From Sulfitobacter sp. D7 (lineage in GTDB: Bacteria > Pseudomonadota > Alphaproteobacteria > Rhodobacterales > Rhodobacteraceae): a DNA stretch of 64,000 bases. This document shows, piece by piece, positions 17,932 to 26,021 of this stretch. The stretch covers positions 2,480,001 through 2,544,000 of the forward strand of contig NZ_CP020694.1 in NCBI RefSeq assembly GCF_003611275.1. The letters run 5' to 3'. The position numbers were made by a program, and so were the translations under genes. Each line of letters opens with the position of its first letter. The stretch's first letter is position 1. The notes beneath the pieces are model-generated. The model ran no database searches. It worked only from the letters and a program-made list of their open reading frames with translations, and had not been told where the DNA came from.

Positions 17932-18983
17932 GCGGCATGCTCATCACGCCAAGCGGCGACATGGGCGCTGTAGCTGTCGGAGGGTACCAGAAAGCCCGCG
18001 CGGTACAGAAGTTCGACCCGGTTCCAACGCCGCGCGTCCAGCGAGAAGAGCGAGACATCGGGGTTTTGCCCGATCACCGCCATGCGGCGTGCGTCTTCGC
18101 CATGCGCCAGATTGCCCGCGCCCAGCGTCTCGGCATCCCGCGCGGCGGCGTCATTGGCGAACTTGTAGTGTTTGATCACTGCCGTCATATCCGCCACGCG
18201 CAGCCCGCAGGACAGATGCGGATGCGGCGCCGGTGTGACCTCTGGCCCGTTGAAGATCAGCGGATGTTTCGTCAGGCAACAGTTCTCTCCAAAGACCTTG
18301 CCGCGCACGCCGCCAAAGGCGAACTTCACCGCATCGTTGGAAAGATCATTATCGGCCAGCAGCGCGGAGAACGGAATTTCCGGACTGTGGTAGTCGGTTT
18401 TGCGCACCGCGCTGATGTCATAATAGAGAAAGGATTGCAGCGCTTGTTTATAGGGCACCCCCGCCGCGGCAGCGAGGCTGGTTTTGGGGAACATCTCAAG
18501 CATCTGCGCCATTAAGGCGGTATAGCCCTGCTGTTCGAGATAGGCGGTCAGCCCCTTGATGCCAATCTGGCTGCGCCCTTCGAAATCGAAAATCTCGTCC
18601 ATATCGACATAGAGACACCAGCGATTTCTGCCATAGGTCTGCGCGGGATACTGGCGGATCAGGTCTTCGTACTCGGCCAGCGGCAGGGTGCAGCGGTCGA
18701 TCACAGTGCCTTTCTGCGCTTTGATCCGGGCGATGGTGTCATCGCGCGAGCCGTTGTCGATGAAAACGAAATGTTGCACGCCCATCGCGCGGTAATGGCG
18801 AAAAAAGGCGTCGAGGTAATAGCTGCCGTCGCGCACCAAGGCGATCAGCACCACCTCCCCCAGGGCCACGTCCAGTTTGCTCGGCCCGTGCAGATGCTGC
18901 AAGGAAGCGGCAAAGCGCGCCCGGCGGCGGGCGTCGTGCAGGCGTTGGCGCAGGCGGCGGAGCAGATGCAGGGGCGATTTCAT
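17928..18983 (-). CDS. Glycosyltransferase of the Glyco_tranf_2_4/GT92-like group
   Basis: 351 aa from the ATG at 18983; the open frame continues to 19316 but would overlap the diguanylate cyclase gene and is low in recognisable sequence. Seen: VVLIALVRDGSYYLDAFFRHY, FVFIDNGSRDDT, RWCLYVDMDEIFDFEG (a DxD-type block) and a tail ending before ATGA, the overlap with the next glycosyltransferase. The N-terminus is basic (RRLRQRLHDARRRARF). This family is common in alphaproteobacterial polysaccharide loci, with few characterised members. It probably works with the two neighbouring glycosyltransferases. Confidence 0.8.
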   Translation of the reverse strand: MKSPLHLLRRLRQRLHDARRRARFAASLQHLHGPSKLDVALGEVVLIALVRDGSYYLDAFFRHYRAMGVQHFVFIDNGSRDDTIARIKAQKGTVIDRCTLPLAEYEDLIRQYPAQTYGRNRWCLYVDMDEIFDFEGRSQIGIKGLTAYLEQQGYTALMAQMLEMFPKTSLAAAAGVPYKQALQSFLYYDISAVRKTDYHSPEIPFSALLADNDLSNDAVKFAFGGVRGKVFGENCCLTKHPLIFNGPEVTPAPHPHLSCGLRVADMTAVIKHYKFANDAAARDAETLGAGNLAHGEDARRMAVIGQNPDVSLFSLDARRWNRVELLYRAGFLVPSDSYSAHVAAWRDEHAA

Positions 18984-19062
18984 GCCGTTGTGATACGACA
19001 GGCAATCTGCGCGGTCCACTGCCGCCATGGCTTTCTGATCCGCGTGACTGTGCCCCGAGCGA

Positions 19063-20088
19063 TTAGCTGCCACCGTTTTGACCGGGCGCGGCAGCAGGCC
19101 CGGCCACGGCCCGCAGGGCGGGGTCAAAGAACGTGTGGCGCGCACGGCCAGCGTGTTTCGAGGCATAGAGCGCGGCATCTGCATTGGCCAGAACCACCTC
19201 ACGCGGTCGCCGATCGCCGCGCTGGATCCAGACCGTGCCGATGCTGGCGGAAACCTTGCAAACTTCCCCCTTGTAGCGGATTGGCTCTTCCAGCCGGTCG
19301 ATGATCCGCTGGCCAATCCGCCTCAATATGCCCTCGCCGCGCACATCGGGCAGAACCACGGTGAACTCATCTCCGCCCAACCGCACCACCATGTCAGAGC
19401 TTCGGGTTTCTTGTTGCATGATCCGGGCGACAACTTGCAGCACATGATCGCCCGCGGCATGGCCCAGACTGTCATTCACCGCCTTGAAGTAATCGAGATC
19501 GACATGCATCACCGCGAACCCCTCTCCGGCGGTGATCAACCGCTCCAGCACCGCGTTCAGCGCGCGGCGGTTTTTCAGCCCCGTCAGCGTATCGGTAAAG
19601 GCCTGTTCCTCTGCAGTGATTCGCGCCTCTTGCAGGCGCAGGTTCAGGCGGCGGGAGGCCTCCATCGCGGCTGATTTCGCCTCCATCAGATAGAGCATCT
19701 CGATCGCCAGATCGGTGGCGGCGAAATCCGCATTGGTCAATGCATAGTCCTGCACCCCGTCGAAAATCGAAATCCCGAAAGAGAGGTTCACGATCAGCCG
19801 CCGATCCCCCAAGGGCACCAGCAGCCCCTTAAGCTCGGTCCGGGGGGAATCGCGAAAGGCGAGGTGCAGCTTTACCCCCGTGGCCCGGTGCAGGTCTTTC
19901 ATCCCGTCAATCCCGCGGGGCCGCTTAACGGTGACGGTTTCCAGAAAATGCCGCCCCGCCAACGGGGACTGCGGGCGCAGCTTTTGGATCGTCGGCCCGG
20001 CGTGGCGGATCTCGCCATTGGCAGACAACAGCAGATGCATCGGACATAGTTTGTCCAGAACCGCCGGATCATGGCACCCTACGCTCAT
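19063..20088 (-). CDS. Diguanylate cyclase with H-NOX-associated N-terminal domain
   Basis: 341 aa. Residues about 1-130 resemble the H-NOX-associated (HNOBA, PAS-like) domain: MHLLLSANGEIRHAGPTI, GRHFLETV, LHLAFRD, and LVPLGDRRLIVNLSFGIS. A coiled helix (about 135-160) leads into a GGDEF domain with DTLTGLKNRRAL, HVDLDYFKAVND and the intact RLGGDEF active site; RSSD five residues before it is a complete inhibitory I-site. It synthesises cyclic di-GMP. The start codon overlaps the H-NOX-like gene stop (ATGA), as in the hnoX-hnoD pair described in Dinoroseobacter, where the H-NOX protein controls the cyclase. Confidence 0.9.
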   Translation of the reverse strand: MSVGCHDPAVLDKLCPMHLLLSANGEIRHAGPTIQKLRPQSPLAGRHFLETVTVKRPRGIDGMKDLHRATGVKLHLAFRDSPRTELKGLLVPLGDRRLIVNLSFGISIFDGVQDYALTNADFAATDLAIEMLYLMEAKSAAMEASRRLNLRLQEARITAEEQAFTDTLTGLKNRRALNAVLERLITAGEGFAVMHVDLDYFKAVNDSLGHAAGDHVLQVVARIMQQETRSSDMVVRLGGDEFTVVLPDVRGEGILRRIGQRIIDRLEEPIRYKGEVCKVSASIGTVWIQRGDRRPREVVLANADAALYASKHAGRARHTFFDPALRAVAGPAAAPGQNGGS

Positions 20089-20669
20089 GCCCGCGCCCCA
20101 AGCTCAAACCGGCGCCCTTCCGAGAATTCGGCCTCGACCAAAATGATCTTCAGCACCTCGATGCCATCCGATCGCCCACAGTGTTCCAACAGCACCAGCG
20201 CGCCATAGTCATCGGCCATGGCCCGCAAGACCCCCATCATAAGGTAGCCATAGCCAACGAGCGGGGCTTCGCAGATCAAGGAATACTGGCCATCGGGGTC
20301 TTCGCGCAGTTCGACCCAAGGCAAATGCAGTTCGGATAGGGCAAGGCGCGTCCGGTCCGGCAAATCGTCGAGCGATTGCAAAAAGTCACTGAAGCTCACC
20401 CCGCCAAAGCGCAGCAAACGCCGCACAGCCTCATAGCCCGGTTGCGCCACAAGAAAGGTGCCGACGTCTTCCATCACCTCGGCCCGGGGTCGGTCCAGCA
20501 CGTCGCAGACCGCCTCAAGGACAGCCGGGGTGACATGATCCGAATAGGTCAGCATCGCCTCGAATTCGGTAAAGTCCAACCCGGCCCGAGAGGCCACCTC
20601 GGCCCAAAGTCTCTGCCCGTAGTTGGCACAAAAGTAGTTCTGAATGCTGCGGTTGATAAGCCCGTGCAT
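20085..20669 (-). CDS. H-NOX-like protein lacking the heme ligand
   Basis: 194 aa, the normal length of an H-NOX (heme-nitric oxide/oxygen-binding) domain. The start MHGLINRSIQNYF and the downstream FGGVSFSDFLQSLDDLP and YLMMGVLRAM blocks align by eye with the family. The position of the proximal heme His (D-E-V-H-L in Thermoanaerobacter) reads D-D-L-P-D here, and the Y-x-S-x-R heme-propionate motif is replaced by E-A-P-L-V. Seen: both heme-defining motifs are gone. Inferred: it no longer binds heme and is either a constitutive partner or a sensor of something else for the coupled diguanylate cyclase. The family call is good; loss of heme rests on a manual alignment. Confidence 0.82.
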   Translation of the reverse strand: MHGLINRSIQNYFCANYGQRLWAEVASRAGLDFTEFEAMLTYSDHVTPAVLEAVCDVLDRPRAEVMEDVGTFLVAQPGYEAVRRLLRFGGVSFSDFLQSLDDLPDRTRLALSELHLPWVELREDPDGQYSLICEAPLVGYGYLMMGVLRAMADDYGALVLLEHCGRSDGIEVLKIILVEAEFSEGRRFELGARA

Positions 20670-20878
20670 GACTGCCTCATTCCCATTTTTCCCGAGAGCA
20701 GATTGCCGTTGCAGTGGTTAAGATTGGCCTGATGAATACAGTTGTCAGGAAATTGCGTTGCCCGTCCGGCCACGCCAAGCCCGGAATCGCACCCGGAACC
20801 GCCGCCACATTCCGCGCGTTCGGTATTGGAGAGAAGAGGCGACGCCCCGCCTCTCCCCAGCCAGTGAGGAGCATATCC

Positions 20879-21025
20879 ATGAGCGATGATCCCAAACACC
20901 CGAAAGACGAAGACAAGACACCGCCCAAGAAACCTCAAAAAGACCTGCACCGCCCCGAGGCCACATTGGACGAAGCCCCCGCAGGAAGCCCCAACGCCGA
21001 AGAACGCTCGCGGCTATCGGACTGA
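20879..21025 (+). CDS. Small hydrophilic hypothetical protein
   Basis: 48 aa, with a strong GTGAGGAG site about eight bases before the ATG. Composition is Lys/Asp/Glu/Pro-rich (PKHPKDEDKTPPKKPQK) and probably disordered, with no Cys and no hydrophobic segment. A hairpin follows at 21033-21054. The good ribosome-binding site and typical codon use support a real gene. Function unknown. Confidence 0.6.
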   Translation: MSDDPKHPKDEDKTPPKKPQKDLHRPEATLDEAPAGSPNAEERSRLSD

Positions 21026-21032
21026 GGGTCTG

Positions 21033-21054
21033 GGTCTGACCTTGGTGTCAGACC
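21033..21054. terminator. 8-bp perfect hairpin between the small gene and the DUF998 gene
   Basis: GGTCTGAC, six-base loop, GTCAGACC. No T-run follows, so a rho-independent terminator is uncertain; it may be a pause or mRNA-end structure. Confidence 0.4.
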
Positions 21055-21078
21055 TCAAGTAAAAAAGGGTGTCTAAAT

Positions 21079-21726
21079 ATGAGCAATGACGTCACAGCCC
21101 CCCGGCAGCACAGCGCGCCGGGGTTTATGATTTGTCTGGGCTGGGTCGCCATCCTTGGCTGTGTGATATTCGCCGTCTCGATCCTGATCGCGGATTTTGT
21201 GGTGCCGAATCATGACTGGATCGCCGACACGATCAGCGATTTAGGTGCGGGGCGGTATGAATTCATCGTCGACATCGGCATCTATGCCTTCTCCGCCGCG
21301 CTGATTGCCTGCGCCCTGCTTTGTGCCCATGTGCATTTCGGCGATCGGTGGTGGAGCATCGCCACCATTGGCCTTGCCCTTCTGGGGCTCATCGTTTTTC
21401 TGGTCGGCGCAAGAAACGAATACGGGGACCGCGATTCCGATGGCGTGGTGATCCATGTCTATCTGGTCTACGCGCTTGGGCTGATTATGCTCACCGTGCC
21501 TTGGCTGCTGTCGAAAGGTTTCGCTGATATCTCTGCGTTCCTTGCCAAGGCGCTCAAGGTGATCTCGCTTCTGTGGCTGGTCTCCGCCCCGCCGTTCTTC
21601 TTCCTGCCCACCGGGATCGACGGCATCTATGAGCGCTATCTGGGGCTGATTGCCATGGCGATGGTGGTGCTTTTGGGGCGGTTCTTTATCCAGCGGGGCA
21701 AGGCATTGAACGGGGGGCACGGGTGA
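21079..21726 (+). CDS. DUF998 family membrane protein
   Basis: 215 aa with six predicted membrane segments. The features of DUF998 proteins are present: an early long helix (CLGWVAILGCVIFAVSILIA), the loop NHDWIADTISDLGAGRYEF, and a GARNEYGDRDSDG loop in mid-protein. AGGGTG precedes the ATG. The stop and the next start share a base (TGATG), so it is coupled to the DUF421 gene. No established biochemical role for the family; the pair suggests an inner-membrane function. Confidence 0.85.
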   Translation: MSNDVTAPRQHSAPGFMICLGWVAILGCVIFAVSILIADFVVPNHDWIADTISDLGAGRYEFIVDIGIYAFSAALIACALLCAHVHFGDRWWSIATIGLALLGLIVFLVGARNEYGDRDSDGVVIHVYLVYALGLIMLTVPWLLSKGFADISAFLAKALKVISLLWLVSAPPFFFLPTGIDGIYERYLGLIAMAMVVLLGRFFIQRGKALNGGHG

Positions 21727-22247
21727 TGTTTTTCGACCACGTTCCGCTCGATATCCTCGCCCGGGCGCTCTTGCTTTCCGCCATTCCGCTGACTTGGGTG
21801 ATCTTTGTGGTCCGCGTGATCGGGCTGCGCACTTTTTCAAAGATGACCGCCTTTGACTTCGTCGCCACGGTCGCCACAGGCTCGCTGCTTGCCGGGGCCT
21901 GTCAGGCCACCACTTGGCCAGAGTTTGCGCAGCCGACCTTAGCCATTTCCGCCCTGCTTGGTGCGCAATTCGTCATCGCGCGGATACGGCAAGCCTCTGA
22001 CCAATTCGAAAAAGTCGTGCAGAACGAGCCCGTGATCCTGATGCGGGATGGTGAGATATTCGACGCCGCCCTAAGCGAAACCCGCGTCGCGCGCGCCGAC
22101 CTGATTGCCAAGTTGCGGGAGGCCAATGCGCTGCGCTTTTCGGAGGTGCGTGCCGTTGTGTTGGAGACGACGGGCGATATCTCGGTCCTGCGTGGGGATA
22201 CCCTCGAAGAGGGAATTCTTGAAGGCGCGCGGGTGATCAAGGATTAA
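21726..22247 (+). CDS. DUF421 family membrane protein (YetF-like)
   Basis: 173 aa. Three N-terminal membrane segments (about 8-28, 42-60, 65-85) are followed by a small soluble domain with NEPVILMRDGEI, a helix ADLIAKLREAN, FSEVRAVVLETTGDISVL and a short tail, which is the usual DUF421/YetF plan. A GTG immediately before the ATG is an alternative start. Translation is coupled to DUF998 through TGATG. Some family members affect spore or envelope traits, but the molecular function is not known. Confidence 0.85.
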   Translation: MFFDHVPLDILARALLLSAIPLTWVIFVVRVIGLRTFSKMTAFDFVATVATGSLLAGACQATTWPEFAQPTLAISALLGAQFVIARIRQASDQFEKVVQNEPVILMRDGEIFDAALSETRVARADLIAKLREANALRFSEVRAVVLETTGDISVLRGDTLEEGILEGARVIKD

Positions 22248-22254
22248 GCCGGCC

Positions 22255-22950
22255 TTAAATCAACCGCCCCGGCAAATGGCCGATATCCGGCAAGACCAGA
22301 TCGGCGTGCGGGGCGAGATCTTCCGCTGTGGCCGGTCCGGTCAACACCGCGATCCGCCCCATGCCCGCCACGCGCGCGGCTGCTAGATCATGAATGCTGT
22401 CGCCGACCATCGCGATGGAGGAGGCCGGCAGGCCCACATGCGTCGCAAAGGCGTGCAACTGCCCCGGAGATGGCTTGCCCCCATGCCCACTGTCGAACCC
22501 TGCGATAAAGTCGAACATATCAACCACCCCCGCCGCCAGCAGGTGCGCGCGCGCGGGGTGTTCCGCATCATTGGTCGCCACGCCGAGGCGCAGCCCCCGG
22601 TCGCGCAGTCCCTGCAAAAACGGTCTGAGCGGCACCGCCTCGCGCTGCGGCGCACGGGCCGCCTCGGCATTGATTAATTCTAGAAGGTCCGAAGGCGGCC
22701 GTTCAGGGAAATGCGGGGCCAAGGCATCGACCACCTGCTGCGGTGTGCCAGCGATGGCGATACTGTCTGGGGCAAAGCGGCGGGTGGCAAGGTCAAAGCC
22801 AATGTCTGCGCCGACCCGCGCGGCCATTTCACGCTCCCCATCACAGACCCGCAGCAAGAAGGCTTCGGCCCAAGGTTCCCAAGTCGCGGCAAAGTCAAAA
22901 AGGGTGCCGTCCTTGTCAAAGAGCAGACCCTTAACGTTTCTTAAGTCCAA
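22255..22950 (-). CDS. HAD-superfamily phosphatase, phosphoglycolate-phosphatase-like
   Basis: 231 aa. Motif I FDKDGTLFD with nucleophile and acid-base Asp, motif II VATND, motif III region GKPSPGQL with the conserved Lys, and motif IV MVGDSIHDLAAARVAG. The helical cap (residues about 20-90) fits the Gph/subclass IA type. The start is a TTG with GGGGAG eight bases upstream and overlaps the stop of the upstream DUF3572 gene by 10 bases, so the two form an operon. The natural substrate cannot be read from sequence. Confidence 0.88.
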   Translation of the reverse strand: MDLRNVKGLLFDKDGTLFDFAATWEPWAEAFLLRVCDGEREMAARVGADIGFDLATRRFAPDSIAIAGTPQQVVDALAPHFPERPPSDLLELINAEAARAPQREAVPLRPFLQGLRDRGLRLGVATNDAEHPARAHLLAAGVVDMFDFIAGFDSGHGGKPSPGQLHAFATHVGLPASSIAMVGDSIHDLAAARVAGMGRIAVLTGPATAEDLAPHADLVLPDIGHLPGRLI

Positions 22951-23225
22951 TGCACCTGCTCCCCACCGGGCAGCGCCGCGCGGGCTTGCATGATCCGTTC
23001 ATAGGGTATCGCCAGATGGTCGCAAAACCCGATGACCCAGGCGTCGTCCATCATCAGAAAATCCAGCACAGCGCCCAGAAAAATAGGGTCGCTGGCCTGT
23101 TTCGTTAGGTCCGCTTCGGACGCGCCCGTACTGCCCAGAAACACCGGCAATAGATCATCATTCGCCGCGAGCCAGCCCAGCGCCTGAAGTGCCAAAGTTT
23201 CGGCGGAATCTTGGGTATAGGACAT
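22941..23225 (-). CDS. DUF3572 family protein
   Basis: 94 aa from the ATG at 23225, encoding MSYTQDSAETLALQALGWL. The sequence AETLALQALGWLA, LPVFLGSTGAS, DPIFLGAVLDFLMMDD and the acidic/hydrophobic pattern are typical of this small alphaproteobacterial family of unknown function. It is divergent from the PleD-like gene across a 97-bp gap and is followed, with a 10-bp overlap, by the HAD phosphatase gene. Confidence 0.85.
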   Translation of the reverse strand: MSYTQDSAETLALQALGWLAANDDLLPVFLGSTGASEADLTKQASDPIFLGAVLDFLMMDDAWVIGFCDHLAIPYERIMQARAALPGGEQVHWT

Positions 23226-23322
23226 TGAAAACCGTCTTTTGCTGAAGGTTGGAAACCCTTTGTTAACCATTAAGGGGCAAAGACAGTCTCATCAAACTGA
23301 TTTGTACGGTGAAGGAGCTGTC

Positions 23323-24729
23323 GTGCAAGGGACCATCCTTATTGCAGATGCGATTGCAACCAATCGGATCGCCCTCAAGGTCAAGCTCTGTGCGGCATAC
23401 TATCACGTCGTGCAGGCAGAGAATATGGAAGAGGCTTTGACCTGCGTGCGGGCCAACCCGCCGGATCTGGTGATCTGCGCCCTGACCCTGCCGGGTGGCG
23501 GGGCGGCGGACCTATGCCGCGCGCTCAAAGCCTCTGGCGATAGCGCGCAGCTTCCGGTGCTGGCCATCGGCAACGGCGATCAGGCGGTGGATAGGTTTGC
23601 CGCGCTCGAAGCGGGGGCAAACGACGTGTTGCTCAAACCGCTTGATTGCACGCTATTGCTAGGCCGGGCGCGCAGTCTCATCCGTGCCCGCAATGCGGCT
23701 GACGAATGGGAGATGCGCGATGACACGTCACGCGCGCTTGGGTTGGCGGAACCCGCGGCTCAATTTACGGCGGAATTCACAGCCCGCAGCCACTGTGTGA
23801 TCATCCATTCCGACAGCGCGATGAGCGTGAATTGGGCCAAACACCTCCGCCCCCAACTGCGCGCGCGCCTCACCCTCGCCAACCCGGAGGAGGCCATTCG
23901 CGCCGCCGCCGCAAACGGGCCGCCAGACGCCTTTGTATTGGTCCTGCCTCAAGATCCCGTGCCTGCCACGGCGGCTCTGCGCCTAATCTCGACCCTACGC
24001 GCCAATGCGCAAACCCGCCATACCGGGCTGCTGGTGGTGCAACTGGCCCCGGATGCGGCGCTTGCTGCCACTGCCCTAGATCTGGGGGCAGACGATCTGA
24101 TGACCGAAGGCTTCAACCCCGCGGAAATGGCCCTGCGTCTTCATGCGATCTTGCGGCGCAAACGGATGACGGACCAACTTCGCGATACGGTACGCACAGG
24201 ACTGAAGGCTGCCGTTTTCGACCCTCTGACGGGGCTGCACAATCGCCGCTATGCCCTGCCCCATCTGGATCACATCGCGGAACATGCACTTGAAACCGCC
24301 CGCCCTTTTTCGGTGATGGTCGCCGATCTGGATCATTTCAAAGGCATCAATGACCGCTATGGCCATGCCGCGGGGGATTCGGTGCTGGTGCAAACGGCGG
24401 AACGGCTGCGCAACAATCTGCGCGGCATGGACCTTGTCGCGCGGATTGGCGGGGAGGAATTCCTTATCGTCATGCCGGGGACCAACCTTGCGGATGCCGA
24501 AAAAACGGCGGCGGCGATCTGTGCCGATATCGGCAATCGCGGCTTCGTCGTTCCCGGCACTCCCCTACCGATACATGTGACCATCAGCATCGGTCTCTCC
24601 GTCGGCCCGATGGAGGAAGAGGGCCGCCCGCTATCCTCGGAAGCGTTGATGGCTCAGGCGGATCAGGCCCTCTACGCTGCGAAAACCCACGGTCGAAACC
24701 GGGTGAACCTGAGCCGCCCCGCGGCTTGA
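23323..24729 (+). CDS. PleD-like diguanylate cyclase with two degenerate receiver domains
   Basis: 468 aa from a GTG at 23323 preceded by GAAGGAG. Two receiver-like domains (about 1-125 and 150-275) lead to a C-terminal GGDEF domain with DPLTGLHNRRYAL, VADLDHFKGINDRYGH and ARIGGEEFLIV; the I-site RGMD lies five residues upstream of GGEEF. The enzymatic half is intact. The first receiver has VICALTLPGGG where the phospho-accepting Asp is expected, and the second has VLVLPQDPVP, so neither shows the usual Asp. PleD in Caulobacter is activated by phosphorylation of receiver 1. Here activity may depend on another partner or be constitutive. Confidence 0.9.
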   Translation: MQGTILIADAIATNRIALKVKLCAAYYHVVQAENMEEALTCVRANPPDLVICALTLPGGGAADLCRALKASGDSAQLPVLAIGNGDQAVDRFAALEAGANDVLLKPLDCTLLLGRARSLIRARNAADEWEMRDDTSRALGLAEPAAQFTAEFTARSHCVIIHSDSAMSVNWAKHLRPQLRARLTLANPEEAIRAAAANGPPDAFVLVLPQDPVPATAALRLISTLRANAQTRHTGLLVVQLAPDAALAATALDLGADDLMTEGFNPAEMALRLHAILRRKRMTDQLRDTVRTGLKAAVFDPLTGLHNRRYALPHLDHIAEHALETARPFSVMVADLDHFKGINDRYGHAAGDSVLVQTAERLRNNLRGMDLVARIGGEEFLIVMPGTNLADAEKTAAAICADIGNRGFVVPGTPLPIHVTISIGLSVGPMEEEGRPLSSEALMAQADQALYAAKTHGRNRVNLSRPAA

Positions 24730-25094
24730 ACCTGAGGCCCGGAACGAAACCGGGACCACAGGCGCCGGACGCCCTTCTGTCGGGCAAGTGTCAGTCGCAT
24801 TCGCGGCGCTGGTTGCGTTTAGGACAAGACGAAAGTCCTTTTGGGGGTACTAGGTTTGCATAGTCCACTGTCCACCGCCGGGTCTTCGTAAGCAGGCAAT
24901 CGCAATCAACGTCCCCTTCGATGCCAGTCCTTTTGTCAGCCTTTCCACCCGCATCCTGCCTCTGCCTCTGCCTCTGCCTCTGCCTCTGCCTCTGCCTCTG
25001 CCTCTGCCTCTGCCTCTGCGAAAAGGACGCGATACAAATGAGCCAGCCTCAACCAAAGATTGCATTAAGCACAAACCTTCCTTAGCGTAACGCA
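24730..25094. other. Intergenic stretch between the PleD-like and DMT genes
   Basis: 365 bp with no convincing gene. It holds the TCTGCC hexanucleotide array at 24961-25020 and probably the promoter of the following exporter gene. A minus-strand open frame through the array encodes a Gly-Arg tract and is judged spurious. Confidence 0.6.
24961..25020. repeat. Hexanucleotide microsatellite (TCTGCC)n
   Basis: Nine perfect TCTGCC units (24961-25014) followed by TCTGCG; a near-unit (CCTGCC) precedes them at 24955. It ends 74 bp before the start codon of the DMT exporter gene, so unit gain or loss could alter promoter or operator spacing. Confidence 0.95.
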
Positions 25095-26021
25095 ATGCAA
25101 CAGGATCGGCCCCTTATCGGAATAGCCCTGATGATGGGCTTCTGCATCGTAGCGCCCGTGGGCGATGCGGTGGCCAAGCTACTGGGCGCTTCGGTCCCCT
25201 TGGGACAGGTGGTGCTGCTCCGCTTCGCCCTTCAGGCGCTGATCCTGTTTCCAATCGTGTGGTACTCTGGCCGCGTCTGGCACATGCGCGGGCGGGTGTT
25301 TCGGCTGACCCTTCTGCGCACCCTGCTGCATATGGCGGGCATTGCCGCCATGTTCACCGCGTTGAAATACCTGCCCCTCGCCGATGCCGTTGCCATTGCT
25401 TTCGTCATGCCTTTTTTCATGTTGCTGCTCGGCAAACTCATCTTAAAGGAAGAGGTCGGCCCAAGACGTTTGGGCGCGAGCATCGTTGGGTTTCTCGGTA
25501 CGCTTCTCATCGTGCAGCCGAGTTTCGTGGACGTCGGCTGGCCCGCACTGCTGCCGATCGTCGTGGCGGTCGTCTTTTCATTCTTCATGCTGGTCACCCG
25601 CCAGGTCGCCAAGGAGACGGACCCGATCAGCCTGCAGGCCGTGAGCGGGGTGATGGCTGTCGTGATGATCCTGCCGTTGCTGGCGCTCGGCGCCATCACG
25701 GAGTTCGCGCCTTTGCAGATCATACAACCCGATGCCTTCGACTGGACCCTGCTGCTCGGCATCGGGGTTCTCGGTACGATCGCGCATCTGCTGATGACAT
25801 GGTCCTTGCGCTTTGCCCCATCGGCCACATTGGCGCCGATGCAATACCTTGAAATCCCCTTCGCCACGCTGCTTGGTTTGCTCATCTTCTCCGACCTGCC
25901 CAATCCACTCGCAGGTTTGGGCATTCTGATCAGCGTCAGCGCGGGTCTCTACGTGATCATGCGCGAGCGGGCCACTGCGCGTGATCTGGCCGCAGCAGTT
26001 GTGCCGCCAGTGGCGCCATAA
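25095..26021 (+). CDS. DMT superfamily transporter, EamA type
   Basis: 308 aa with ten membrane segments arranged as two repeats. Each repeat contains an EamA-type signature, e.g. ALKYLPLADAVAIAFVMPFF in the first and LRFAPSATLAPMQYLEIPFA in the second, followed by GLLIFSDLPN. Close relatives are called RhaT/RarD-like or drug/metabolite exporters; substrate not predictable. The last 65 bp overlap, tail to tail, the thiamine pyrophosphokinase gene on the other strand. Confidence 0.9.
   Translation: MQQDRPLIGIALMMGFCIVAPVGDAVAKLLGASVPLGQVVLLRFALQALILFPIVWYSGRVWHMRGRVFRLTLLRTLLHMAGIAAMFTALKYLPLADAVAIAFVMPFFMLLLGKLILKEEVGPRRLGASIVGFLGTLLIVQPSFVDVGWPALLPIVVAVVFSFFMLVTRQVAKETDPISLQAVSGVMAVVMILPLLALGAITEFAPLQIIQPDAFDWTLLLGIGVLGTIAHLLMTWSLRFAPSATLAPMQYLEIPFATLLGLLIFSDLPNPLAGLGILISVSAGLYVIMRERATARDLAAAVVPPVAP

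Noticed and set aside
24961..25020. CRISPR-like repeat
   Set aside because: Hexanucleotide units with no spacers and no cas genes.
24850..25095. Minus-strand open frame with a Gly-Arg tract
   Set aside because: The tract is just the TCTGCC array translated. No family, no ribosome-binding site, and it overlaps the promoter region of the exporter.
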